A stretch of 64,000 nucleotides of DNA from JADFDG01 sp049324495 (lineage in GTDB: Bacteria > Pseudomonadota > Gammaproteobacteria > Pseudomonadales > JADFDG01). The notes under the pieces were generated by a model, which ran no database searches, was not told where the DNA came from, and worked only from the letters and a program-made list of their open reading frames with translations. A program made the position numbers and the translations under genes. Positions 41,779 through 52,400 of the stretch are shown piece after piece (positions within the stretch are counted from its first letter, which is position 1; each line of letters starts with the position of its first letter). Where the stretch lies: NCBI GenBank assembly GCA_049324495.1, contig JBMOOP010000104.1, forward strand, positions 1 to 64,000, read 5' to 3'.

Positions 41779-42903
41779 ATGAACCGCAAGCAGATCACGA
41801 GTCATGTACTCGGTGTCGGGCTGGCGCTCCTTGCTTTTGTACCGGCCGTGTTTGCGACCGGTACGGATGCGGGGACGACTGTCAACAACACCGCCACCGT
41901 CAATTACAAGATCGGGACCATCAGTCAGCCCCCGGTCTCCAACCTCACTCCCGATTCATTCGTCGTTGACCGCCGCATCCTGTTGTCGGTTGCCGAATCA
42001 GGTGGTGTCTATACGTCTGTTGCGCCGGGTTCGACGAACCAGGCGCTGACATTCACGGTCACCAACGACACCAACCAAACCATCGACATGAGGCTGACGT
42101 TCGCGCAGAGCGGTGCCGAGCCGTTCGGCGGCACCGACAACTTCGATGTCGCGGCGACCACGTTGTATCAGGACGATCCGCTGGGCGCATCGCCGGGTGT
42201 CTGGGACGCGGGTGATACCGTCGTCACCTACCTCGACGAAATGGCTGAGGGTGAAACCCGTACGGTGTTCGTGGTTGCCGACATCCTGAACACGCGTGTC
42301 AACGGCGATCTCGCTGTGGGTGTGCTGACGGCAACCGCCCGTGAAGGCGGCGCGGCATCCTCCGAGGGTGCGCTCATTACGCAGACCGGCGATGCCGTTG
42401 CCGACACCCAGGGTTCGATTGATACCGTATTCGGCGATGTCGTTACGGCGTACAGCGCTGCACGCGACGGTGCCGCCAGTGATGCGGATGGTTGGAGCGT
42501 ATCGTCCGCTGACATCGTCGTGACCAAAACGTCGCGGGTGATCAGCGATCCGTTCACCGGCGTGAGCGTCAATGCGAAGCGCATTCCGGGTGCGGTCATC
42601 GAGTATTGCATCGCCGTCGAGAACAACGGCGCCAGTGCCGCCGACACGGTAACCGTTACTGATGTTGTGCCGGCCGGCACCACGTTTGTGTCAGGCTCGA
42701 TCCGTACCGCAGTTGGCGGTGCCGGTACGGTCTGCGATGCGACCGGCACCACCGAAGACGATGACGCTGCGGGTGGCGACGAAACCGATCCGGCGGGCGG
42801 CAGCTACAACGGCGGCACCACCACGGTCACGGTGAACATCGAGCCGAGCATCGCCAGCGGTGGCGGCATTTCCCGCGCTGCCTTCCGGGTGACGATCGAC
42901 TGA
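41779..42903 (+). CDS. exported DUF11-type protein C
   Basis: A 374-residue protein with a signal peptide (VLGVGLALLAFVPAVFA), an N-terminal region of beta-sandwich character (VNNTATVNYKIG) and a C-terminal DUF11 module beginning VVTKTSRVISDPFTGV and containing AKRIPGAVIEY. An acidic segment (EDDDAAGGDETDPAGGSYN) precedes the terminal strand AAFRVTID. The same module ends protein D (49447-53676). It precedes the giant outer-membrane gene by 43 bases. Confidence 0.88.
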   Translation: MNRKQITSHVLGVGLALLAFVPAVFATGTDAGTTVNNTATVNYKIGTISQPPVSNLTPDSFVVDRRILLSVAESGGVYTSVAPGSTNQALTFTVTNDTNQTIDMRLTFAQSGAEPFGGTDNFDVAATTLYQDDPLGASPGVWDAGDTVVTYLDEMAEGETRTVFVVADILNTRVNGDLAVGVLTATAREGGAASSEGALITQTGDAVADTQGSIDTVFGDVVTAYSAARDGAASDADGWSVSSADIVVTKTSRVISDPFTGVSVNAKRIPGAVIEYCIAVENNGASAADTVTVTDVVPAGTTFVSGSIRTAVGGAGTVCDATGTTEDDDAAGGDETDPAGGSYNGGTTTVTVNIEPSIASGGGISRAAFRVTID

Positions 42904-42946
42904 CCGTTCGTCTCGCCCTGGTGCGGGGTGACCTGAACGGATAATC

Positions 42947-45900
42947 ATGCGGCAACGCATGCGTGACTGCCTCTCGCCAAGAACGGTGGCCGGGATTTTC
43001 CTGGCCACCGTTTTCGGCGTTTTTTCGGCAGACGCGGCGTACGCGGCAACGATCGACAACAGGGCCACCGCGACTTACCAGTTGTTCCTGACTGATCCGC
43101 CGATACCGCAAAGTTCCAACACCACCCAACTGCTGACCGTACCACCGCCAACTCCGGCGACGGTGACGTTCTACCAGTACGCACCGCCGGGTACCCCGAG
43201 CGACGTGCAGTATCCGGTTGATGGCGGCGCTTACGACAGTGGCGCGGCGGTTTTCCTGCCGCTTGCCAACCCGATCACGCTGCGTGGCCAGCCCATCCCG
43301 CTCGACGGCCCCGTGCCGCTGCGCGAGACCACGGTTTTCCATGCCGGCGAGCCGGTGTTCGTGTCGCTGGTTGATGCCAACCGCAATCAGGATTCCTCGC
43401 TACGCGAATTCATCGAGCTGACCATTACCAGTTCGACGGGCGATATCGAGATCCTGCGCCTGCAGGAAACCGGGCCGGATACCGGCGTGTTCGTGGCCGT
43501 GATCCAAAGCGCGGATCCGTCCGAGCCGGTCACGCAATACGACGGACGACTGTCGGTCGGCATCGAGCAGACGCTCCTGGCCGATTACCAGGATCTGTTT
43601 TATCCCACCGATCAGGCGCAGGATCGCGCGCTGGTCGATCCTTATGGCACGGTGTTCGATTCCGGCACCGGGGTGCCGGTGAACGGTGTGACGATCACCG
43701 TCATCAACGCCGATACGGGCCTGCCGGCCCAGGTGTTCGGTGACGATGGCGTGAGCAGTTTCCCGTCGACCCTTGTCACCGGCGGCACCTATACCGACAG
43801 CAGTGGCCGCATCTACCAACTGCCGCCGGGCGAATACCGCTTCCCGTACATGTTGCCGGGCAACTATCGCTACCTGATCACCGCGCCGGCCGGTTTCACC
43901 GTGCCGTCGACGGTACCGCAAGCGCTGCTGCCGAACGACCCGGATGGTTTTCCGTATGCCATTGCAGCTGGATCGTACGGCGACGTGTTCGCAGTGCTCC
44001 CGGGTCCGGCGCTGCTGATCGACATTCCGATCGACCCGCCGCCGCTCAACAGTTCGCTGTTCCTGCAGAAGAGCGTGTCGGCAACCGAAGCGTCGGCCGG
44101 TGACTTCCTGCGCTACGCGCTGTCGCTGGAGAACCGCGACACCGCCAATGCTGCGACCGGCGCGACCATCACCGACACCTTGCCGCGCGGCCTGCGCTAC
44201 GAGCCGGGCAGCCTGCGCCTGAACGGCGTGGCGATTGCCGATCCGGTGATTGCCGCCGACGGCCGCACCATGACGATCCCGATCGGCGCGATTGCCGCGA
44301 GCGGCAAGACCGAGGTCGCCTACGTGGCCCGCGTCATTGCTTTCGATGTGCAACGGGCAGCCGTCAACCGCGCCCAGGCATTTGCCGATGGCAATCTGCT
44401 CTCCAATATCGCGCAGGTCGCCGTGAAACTGCGCGAGCCGCTGATGAGCAACGGCGCGACGATCATTGGCCGCGTGTTTGAGAGCCCGTGCGACACGCCG
44501 CAGGACAAACTCAAAGGCGTGCCGGGCGTGCGCCTGGTGACCGAAGACGGCACTTACGTTGCTACCGACCGTGACGGCATGTACCACATTGAAGGCGTGC
44601 GGCCGGGCACGCACGTCGTGCAGATCGATCTGGCCAGTCTGCCGAGGGGCTGGGAGCCGGTGTCCTGTATCGCCAACACCCGTTTCGCCAGCCGTTCGTT
44701 CTCGCAATTTGTCGAAGTGCAGGGCGGCACGCTGTGGCGCGCCGATTTCTACCTGCGCCCGGTTACGCAAGCTGTCAATGCCACCGAGGCCGGCGTTCGT
44801 CTGCAGACGTTCCGTGATGAATTATCGCCGTCGCCCGTGGCGTCGCCCACGCCGCTCACGCGCCAGTACACCTTCCGCGGCAAGTTCGCCTCGGGACAGG
44901 ATGAGTTGCTGCCCGAATCGGCCGCCGAACTGCGGCGCCTGTTGAAAGAGCTGAGGATCGGCACAGTCGAGCGTCTGGAGATTGTCGGTCACACGGATAA
45001 CCAGCGTCTGTCGCCGAATGCGCAGAAGAAATTCGTCGATAACTACGGCCTGTCGCTGGCCCGGGCCAATACCCTTGCGAAGGTGCTTGGTCGGGGTCTG
45101 GGTCTCGATCCGCAGCAGATCCATATTGATGGCAAGGGTGCGGATGTGCCGGTGGCAGGTAATGCAACGCCGGAAGACATGGCGCAGAACAGGCGTGTCG
45201 AGGTGATCGTGCAGGGCGCTGCGCCGACAGAATCTGCAAGCGCAAGTGATGATGGCCGTCGGCGTCATCGCCTTGATATCGATACCGGCAATATCCCGGC
45301 GACCAATCCGCGCGCGATGGTGATGCTGCCGCCGGGCATGAGTTACGTGCCGGGTTCGTCGACGCTTGACGGCATAACGATTGCTGATCCGGAAAATCGC
45401 GACGGCGCATTGGTATGGAAGCTGCCAGCGGCAGGCGCCGGCTGGCGACACCAACTGGAATTTCTGACGCTCACCAAGGTGATGCGCAGGGAAGCTGTCG
45501 GCGAAATGCGCAGCTACACCTTCCATGGGCAGTTCGCCTCCGGTGAGGCTGAGTTACTGCTGGAATCCTACGCTGAGCTCGCCCGCCTGTTGCGCGAACT
45601 GAATAGGGGCGTTGTTGAGCGCATGGATATCATTGCGCACACAGACAGTGAGTCCCTGTCTCCACAGGCGCGGGAAAAATTCACCGACAACCAGGGGTTG
45701 TCGCAGGCGCGCGCGACAACCATCGCTGAATTGCTTGGCAACAGCCTTGGTCTGGATCCGTCACACATCACCGCTATTGGCAAGGGTGCGGATATGCCGG
45801 TTGCGAGCAACAAAACGCAGGCCGGCAGAGCACAGAATCGTCGCGTCGAAGTGATCGTGCACGGGCGTGATGTTGTTGCGGTATCCGCTTGCGCGCAGAG

Positions 45901-48900
45901 CGGCTATTTGCGCTTGCCGGCGATGGTAACCGTTGACACCGAAGCGGTGCCGAATCTGCGGCTGCCGGTCGTTGAAAACCGCGTCATTTGCAGCACGGCT
46001 GCCGCAACCGCCAGTGGCGGCGGCGACCATGCCAGCGATCTCGACAGTGGTCGCAAGGTTGCGGTATTGAAGGCGGCTGTGCAGGAGTCGGCGCCCGTGA
46101 TTCCTGCCGCCGGTGACGCACAGGATGTCGATAGTGTGAGTGCCTCTGGCGGCAGCACGGATTGGCTGGCGCAGGCAACTTCCGGCATCGACTGGCTGTT
46201 CCCGGGCACCGATTACAACCCCCGCGCGCCGAGCGCGCGTGTGGTTATACAGCACGAGGCCGGCCAAAAAGTGCAGTTGAGCGTCAACGGCGAACCGGCA
46301 TCACCACTCAATTTCGACGGCATCAGGACGGACAAGTCACGCAATGTCGCGGTCAGCGTCTGGCGCGGCCTGGCGCTGCGTGAGGGCGATAACCGTCTTG
46401 CCGTTCAGGTGCTCGACAGCGAGGGCAATGTCGTCAAGGAAATGGCGCGCACCGTTCACTATGGCAATGCAGTGGCGCGCGCTGAACTGGTGCCGGAGCG
46501 CTCGGTGCTCGTTGCCGACGGCATGCAGCATCCGCGCATCGCTGTGCGCCTGCTCGACCGCGATGGCAAGCCCGTACGTGCCGGTGTTTCCACGACCTAC
46601 CAGGTGAGCGCGCCGTATATGCCATGGCAGTCGATCCAGAACCAGCAGGATCGCCAACTCGCCGGTATGGATCGTTTTCAGCCGCAACTGGTGGTCGAGA
46701 CAGACGACGGCATTGGCTTCGTCGAGTTGCAGCCAACAACGGAAAGCGGCGAGCTGAAACTCAATTTCAGTTTCCAGCTGAACGACCAGCAGTCGCGGCG
46801 CCAGGAATTGCGTACCTGGCTGACGGCTACGCCGCGTGACTGGATCATGGTTGGCTTTGTCGAAGGTACGGTCGGCTATGAGACGCTGAACAAAAACGTA
46901 CAGCCACTGCCGGCCGGCGTTGAGGACCGCGGTTACAGCGACGGCCAGGCCTCGTTCTATGCCAAAGGCCGCATTTCCGGGCAGTGGCTGGCGACAATCG
47001 CCTACGATTCGGGCAAGGCGTCAAAGGATGCGCGGCGCGACAGCCTGCTGTCGACCATCGACCCGAACGAGTTCTACACGCTCTATGGTGATGGCAGCGA
47101 GCAGCGTTACGACGCGCCGAGCCAGAGCAAGCTTTACCTGAAAATCGAGCGCAACCAGTTCTATGCGCTGTTCGGTGATTATGAAACCGGTCTTACCGTC
47201 ACCGAGCTTGCGCGTTACAACCGCACATTGAACGGCTTCAAGGCCGGCAAGGGCGGCGGGCCGGTCAACTTCACGGTGTTCGCGGCGCAGACCGCCCAGA
47301 ATTCGGGGCGCGACGAGATTCGTGGCAACGGCACCTCCGGGCTTTATCAACTGTCGCGCCCGGATATCGTGATCAACAGCGAAAAAATCCGCATCGAAAC
47401 GCGTGACCGCTACCAGAGCCAGATCATTGTCCAGTCGCGTTCGCTCACGCGGCACCTTGATTACGACATCGACTACGCTGCCGGCACGCTGTTCTTCCGC
47501 GAGCCGATCGTCGGCCGCGATGCGAGTTTCAATCCGGTATTCATCGTCGCCGAGTTCGAGACGCTGGGGAATGGCATCGAGGACACCACGGCCGGCGGGC
47601 GCGTCGGCACGACGCTGGCTGCCGGCCGCGTCGAAGCCGGACTCACCGCGATCAGCGAGCGGCAGTACAACGCCGATACCGAACTCGTTGGCGTCGACGC
47701 AACGCTGCACATTAACGACAACGCAGACGTGCGCGTCGAGGCGGCCGACAGCAGCGGCACGCAGGGATTGTTCGACCGTTCCGGCGCGGCGATGCTGGTC
47801 GAGTACGAACACCACACGCCGAAAGTCGATGGCCTCGTCTATGTGCGTCGGCAGGAGCCAGGCTTCGGCCTGAGCCAGCAGGGCATCTCCGAGTCCGGCA
47901 TGCAGAAAATCGGTGCCGATGGCCAGCTCAACCTTGATGATCACTGGGCGCTGCGCGGCGAGATGTATCGCCAGGAGAATCTGGTCAGCGCTGCAGCGCG
48001 CGATGTCGCCAATGGTGGCGTGCGCTGGCAGGACGATGTGACGAAACTCGATGCCGGCCTGCAGGTTGCGCAGGACGATACCGGTGCTGGTGAAAATCTC
48101 AATTCCGAACAGTTGACGCTCGGTGCGTCGCACCTGCTCATGGACAAACGTCTTGAGTTGACCGCGCAATCGGATATCGGCCTGGGCAAACACAGCAACG
48201 AGAACCCGGATTTCCCGACGCGTCTGCAGTTCGGTGCTGCATACGCGATCACGCCGGCCGCACGGCTGATTGTGGCGCAGGAATTTACCGACGGTGCCGA
48301 TTACAACACCAGCCTGACGCGCGCCGGCGTGCAGGTGGTGCCATGGCAGGGTTCGCGCCTGGAAACGACGCTCAACCAGCAGGCCATCAGCGAATACGGG
48401 CCGCGCACTTTCGCGCAGTTCGGCCTGACGCAGGCGCTGCTGGTCGGCGAACAGTGGAGCGCCGATGCCAGCCTCGACAGCAGCCGCACGCTGGCCGAAT
48501 CCGGTTTTTCTGCCGCGCTGCTCAACCCGAACCAGCCATCGGCGGTTGCCGGCGGCGAAACGATCACCGATGACTATATCGCGCTGTCGGCCGGCCTTAC
48601 CTACCGGGAAGCGCTGTTTACCTGGAACGGACGCGTCGAGACGCGCCACGCCAGCACCAGTGATCGCAACGGCATCGTCACGCACCTGCTGCGCGAAGCG
48701 AATGCCGGCGTTGCCTTCGCCGCCGATGCGCAGTACTTCATCGTTGATCGCGCCACCGGCATGTCCGGCCGCAACGGCAAGCTCGGTTTTGCCTGGGCTT
48801 GGCGCCCGCTGGGTTGGCACTGGTCGTTGCTCGATCGTCTTGAGCTCAAGTACGACGCACTGGAAAATGGCACCGCGTCCGATCCGGCGGGTCTGTTCGG

Positions 48901-49450
48901 CTACACCAGCCTGAACGGTGTCGGTGATGCTGCATCGCGTCGCATCGTCAACAACTTTGCGGTCAACCGCGTGTCGCGTGCCTGGAATTCCATGGATCGT
49001 CAGGGCAACCTGTTCCATCTCAATCAACGCAATCAGTGGTCGCTCTACTACGGATCGAAATACGCCATGGATCGTATCGATGGCACCGACTACAGCGGTT
49101 ACACCGACATGCTCGGTGTCGAAGTCCGTCATGATCTGACGCGCCACTGGGACATCGGTTTCCAGAGCTCGGTGCTGCATGCCTGGGAGCCGGGCACAGT
49201 GCAATATTCGTTCGGCCCGAGCGTTGGTTGGTCGCCGCTCACCAACGCCTGGATATCCGTCGGCTACAACGTAAAAGGTTTCGACGATCCCGATTTCGCC
49301 GATGCGCGCTACACCGCGCAGGGTCTGTTCCTGAAGGTGCGCTTCAAGTTTGATCAGAAAACGCGTCTGCGCGACCACGAGGATCCGCGCTACGAGATCG
49401 TGCCTGCGCCGGTCGATGCCGCAATACCAGCAGAGGATTCACGTCCATGA
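42947..49450 (+). CDS. giant outer-membrane protein with DUF11, SdrB-like, two OmpA-like domains and a large barrel-like C-terminus
   Basis: A 2167-residue exported protein (signal peptide to about residue 34). In order: N-terminal Ig-like region (35-370), DUF11 repeat (about 372-470, FLQKSVSATEASAGD), SdrD_B or carboxypeptidase-like module (about 505-575, TDRDGMYHIEGVRPG), OmpA-like domain 1 (641-760), DUF11-like segment, OmpA-like domain 2 (857-974), Big-like domains (about 1095-1250), then a long beta-rich region (about 1300-2140) of alternating strands ending GLFLKVRFKF, consistent with a large outer-membrane barrel. Both OmpA domains carry HTD and NRRVEV, so peptidoglycan contact is likely. 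The protein could anchor or export its DUF11 partners. The barrel is inferred from strand periodicity. Confidence 0.85.
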   Translation: MRQRMRDCLSPRTVAGIFLATVFGVFSADAAYAATIDNRATATYQLFLTDPPIPQSSNTTQLLTVPPPTPATVTFYQYAPPGTPSDVQYPVDGGAYDSGAAVFLPLANPITLRGQPIPLDGPVPLRETTVFHAGEPVFVSLVDANRNQDSSLREFIELTITSSTGDIEILRLQETGPDTGVFVAVIQSADPSEPVTQYDGRLSVGIEQTLLADYQDLFYPTDQAQDRALVDPYGTVFDSGTGVPVNGVTITVINADTGLPAQVFGDDGVSSFPSTLVTGGTYTDSSGRIYQLPPGEYRFPYMLPGNYRYLITAPAGFTVPSTVPQALLPNDPDGFPYAIAAGSYGDVFAVLPGPALLIDIPIDPPPLNSSLFLQKSVSATEASAGDFLRYALSLENRDTANAATGATITDTLPRGLRYEPGSLRLNGVAIADPVIAADGRTMTIPIGAIAASGKTEVAYVARVIAFDVQRAAVNRAQAFADGNLLSNIAQVAVKLREPLMSNGATIIGRVFESPCDTPQDKLKGVPGVRLVTEDGTYVATDRDGMYHIEGVRPGTHVVQIDLASLPRGWEPVSCIANTRFASRSFSQFVEVQGGTLWRADFYLRPVTQAVNATEAGVRLQTFRDELSPSPVASPTPLTRQYTFRGKFASGQDELLPESAAELRRLLKELRIGTVERLEIVGHTDNQRLSPNAQKKFVDNYGLSLARANTLAKVLGRGLGLDPQQIHIDGKGADVPVAGNATPEDMAQNRRVEVIVQGAAPTESASASDDGRRRHRLDIDTGNIPATNPRAMVMLPPGMSYVPGSSTLDGITIADPENRDGALVWKLPAAGAGWRHQLEFLTLTKVMRREAVGEMRSYTFHGQFASGEAELLLESYAELARLLRELNRGVVERMDIIAHTDSESLSPQAREKFTDNQGLSQARATTIAELLGNSLGLDPSHITAIGKGADMPVASNKTQAGRAQNRRVEVIVHGRDVVAVSACAQSGYLRLPAMVTVDTEAVPNLRLPVVENRVICSTAAATASGGGDHASDLDSGRKVAVLKAAVQESAPVIPAAGDAQDVDSVSASGGSTDWLAQATSGIDWLFPGTDYNPRAPSARVVIQHEAGQKVQLSVNGEPASPLNFDGIRTDKSRNVAVSVWRGLALREGDNRLAVQVLDSEGNVVKEMARTVHYGNAVARAELVPERSVLVADGMQHPRIAVRLLDRDGKPVRAGVSTTYQVSAPYMPWQSIQNQQDRQLAGMDRFQPQLVVETDDGIGFVELQPTTESGELKLNFSFQLNDQQSRRQELRTWLTATPRDWIMVGFVEGTVGYETLNKNVQPLPAGVEDRGYSDGQASFYAKGRISGQWLATIAYDSGKASKDARRDSLLSTIDPNEFYTLYGDGSEQRYDAPSQSKLYLKIERNQFYALFGDYETGLTVTELARYNRTLNGFKAGKGGGPVNFTVFAAQTAQNSGRDEIRGNGTSGLYQLSRPDIVINSEKIRIETRDRYQSQIIVQSRSLTRHLDYDIDYAAGTLFFREPIVGRDASFNPVFIVAEFETLGNGIEDTTAGGRVGTTLAAGRVEAGLTAISERQYNADTELVGVDATLHINDNADVRVEAADSSGTQGLFDRSGAAMLVEYEHHTPKVDGLVYVRRQEPGFGLSQQGISESGMQKIGADGQLNLDDHWALRGEMYRQENLVSAAARDVANGGVRWQDDVTKLDAGLQVAQDDTGAGENLNSEQLTLGASHLLMDKRLELTAQSDIGLGKHSNENPDFPTRLQFGAAYAITPAARLIVAQEFTDGADYNTSLTRAGVQVVPWQGSRLETTLNQQAISEYGPRTFAQFGLTQALLVGEQWSADASLDSSRTLAESGFSAALLNPNQPSAVAGGETITDDYIALSAGLTYREALFTWNGRVETRHASTSDRNGIVTHLLREANAGVAFAADAQYFIVDRATGMSGRNGKLGFAWAWRPLGWHWSLLDRLELKYDALENGTASDPAGLFGYTSLNGVGDAASRRIVNNFAVNRVSRAWNSMDRQGNLFHLNQRNQWSLYYGSKYAMDRIDGTDYSGYTDMLGVEVRHDLTRHWDIGFQSSVLHAWEPGTVQYSFGPSVGWSPLTNAWISVGYNVKGFDDPDFADARYTAQGLFLKVRFKFDQKTRLRDHEDPRYEIVPAPVDAAIPAEDSRP
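44867..45867 (+). repeat. duplicated OmpA-like domain inside the giant protein
   Basis: Two OmpA-like domains begin YTFRGKFASGQDELL (44867) and YTFHGQFASGEAELL (45515), a 648-base offset, and end RRVEVIVQG and RRVEVIVHG. They share LSPxAxxKFxDNxGLSxARA and GKGADxPVA. The duplication includes the intervening DUF11-like segment only once. Confidence 0.9.
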
Positions 49451-52400
49451 ACGGCCCGAGCCTGATCGTCTGTCGGTTGCCGATGGCGGCACGCGCGCTG
49501 CTGGCAGTTGCAGCGCTGCTGTGGTTGCCGGTATCACCTGCCTGGGGCGTCGTCTGGACCACCTCGGCGGTGAAGGACCTGAGCTGTGCCGGCACCCGCG
49601 CCGGCGGCAAGCTGACCTGTACGGCCGGCGAGTTCACGGTGTCGCCGGTGTTCAGCGCCGAGCCGGGCACGCCACCGTTCTGTACGGCCGGTGCCGAGTT
49701 CAACTTCAAGGTCGATCTCGGGTTGTCGGGCACCAACACCGATCGTTACGACATCGGTTTCTTCGTCGGCCAGACGGGCAACGACCCCACCGAGGACGAC
49801 GCCAGCAAGCAGTGCTCGGTTGCCACGTTTCCGACGTCGACGGTACCCGCCTCGTCCTGGGAGGACGATGACGGCAACGCCTGTGGCGATTACAACGGCG
49901 GCGGCGTGGAAACCACGCGCATCAATGAGATCAAGGTCCTTTGTTCCGGCGACAGCAGCGGGGCGCTGAACGTTCCCTATGTGCTGACCTACAAGCAGAG
50001 CACCGGTGGCATCTGCACTGGCCCGGCCGATGTCATCAACGGCGCGCCGTCGAAGTGCAACGCCGGCACTTCAGCGGTGAGTGGCGTGGTCGCCGTTTCC
50101 GCAGGCGCCTATGTCGACATCACCAAGCAGACATCGCCGGACGGTGATCCGCAGTCGTTCTCGTTTACCGCGACCGGGCCGGTTGGCTCGAAAGTGGTCG
50201 TCGTGACCGGCGCGACGCTGACGCCGACCACGGTAATCGGCGGCACCTATTCGCCCGCAACCATTGCGGCGGCGACCAATACGACGACGTTTACGTTGAG
50301 CGACGGCCAGACGGCGCGGGTCTTCATCAATGCCCTGTCGAGTGCGCAGGATCTGACCATCGTTGAGTCGGCAGCCAGCGGCTGGGAGACAACTGCGGCC
50401 CTCAATTGTGCGGCGGTCACCGGCGCACCCACCATTACCACCGACGCTGCCAACCGCACTGTGACGGCGGGGCTGAGTTCGACCAATTCCGCCGCGGCCT
50501 GCACGATCACCAACAGCAAGCTGCAGCCGCCGGCCATCGCCAAGTCGTTCAGCGTGTCGCCGATACAGAATGGCGGCAATTCCGTGCTGAGCATCGTCGT
50601 CAGCAACCCGAACACCGCAACGACGCTGACCGGCGTCGCGTTCACTGACACCTATCCGGCGAATCTGCTCAATCGCACGCCGTCCCTGGCCGCGATTTCC
50701 TGCACTGCCGGCAGCACCGGCACGCTCACGGGCGGCGCCGACGGCGGCAACACGCTCGGCCTCAGTGGCGGATCGCTGCTGGCCGGCGGCAGTTGTACGC
50801 TCAGCGTTGAGGTCACCAGCAGCGTCAATGGCACCTACAACAACAGCACCGGCACGGTGACGTCGACCACCGCCGGCGCGACCACCGGCAATTCGGCGAG
50901 CGCATCGTTGGTGGTGGGGGCCGCGCTGGTGGCGCCGTCGATCACGAAGACCATCAGCCCAGGCAGCCTCGGAGTCGGCAGTGTGGCGCGCCTGACGCTG
51001 ACCATTCGCAACCCGAACAACGCCGCGCTGGCCAACGTGACGGTGCAGGACACCTATCCGGCGGGTCTGGTGAACGCCGCGACAACCAATATCACCAACA
51101 GTTGCGGCGGCAACATCACCACCGACATTTTCGGCGGCGTCGCCGGCGGCAATACCTTCGGGTTGACTGGCACCAACAACGACCTGACCGCCAATCAGGT
51201 GTGCACAGTGGCCATCGATGTCACCAGCAACAGTGCCGGCACCTACAACAACACCACAAACAATGTGCTCAGCACCAGCGCCGGCGGCCTGACCGGCAAC
51301 ACCGCTTCGGCCACCGTCAGTTTCCATCGACCGACGATCACCAAAAGCATCAGCCCCGGCAGCATCGGCAGCAGTGGCACGGCGACGATGACGATCACGC
51401 TGGCCAATGCGTCCGGTGTGGCGATGACCGGTGCCACGTTCATCGACACGTTCCCGACCTCGCCGGGCAACATGACCGTCGCCACGCCGCTCACCACCAG
51501 CAACAGTTGCGGTGGCACGCTCAACGACAACAGCAACGGCGCGCTCGCCGCCGGTGACGCCGGCATTCGCCTCAATGGCGGCACGATTCCCGCTGGCGGC
51601 AGTTGTGTCATCCGTGTCGACATAACCGCCTCGGTCAGCGGCAATTACATCAACAGCATCGCCGCCGGCGCATTGACCACCACCAATGGCGGCAGCAATG
51701 CTGCCGGGACCAGCGCCGCACTGTTCGTGCCGAATCGGCCGACGGTGACGAAGGCCTTTGCGCCGACCGCCGTCGCCACGAATGGCGACTCGGTACTCAC
51801 CGTCACGCTGAGCAACAGCAACGCGATCGCGCTCACCGGTGCCGCGTTCACGGACACCTACCCCGTCGGTCTGGTGAACGGTCCGGTGCCCGCCGGCAGC
51901 ACCACCTGCGGCGGCACGGTGACGGCCGCTGCCGGCGGCGGCAGTGTGGCGCTTGCCGGCGGCACGATTCCTGCGAACGGATCCTGTACGGTGACGGTCA
52001 ACGTGCGCAGCTCGACCATCGGCAGTTACGTGAACACGATACCGATCGGCGGAGTAAGCACCACCAACGCCTTCACCAATTCGGTGGCCGGCAGCGCGAC
52101 GCTCGCCGTGCAGTTGATGCCGCCGGTCATTGCCAAGTCGTTCAGCCCGGCCAGCCTCGGGGTGAACGGCATTTCGCGCCTCACGCTCACCATCACCAAT
52201 CCGAACAACCAGGCGCTCGCCAATGTGCGCGTGACAGACACCTATCCGGCGGGTCTGGTGAACGCCGCGACGACCAACATCACCAACAGCTGCGGCGGTA
52301 ACATCACTACCGACATAAACGGCGGCGCGGCCAACGGCAACACATTTGGCTTGACCGGCAACAACAATGATATGAGTGCCGACCAGGTATGCACGGTCGG

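Noticed and set aside
47021..49378. 785-codon minus-strand frame opposite the giant outer-membrane gene
   Set aside because: Shadow of the sense gene; no recognisable domain or start signal.
51100..51600. Gln/His-rich frame and regular spacing that could suggest a CRISPR-like array
   Set aside because: The periodicity is codon-level (AAC, ACC, AGC) inside DUF11 repeats; there are no 25-40 base identical repeats with unique spacers.
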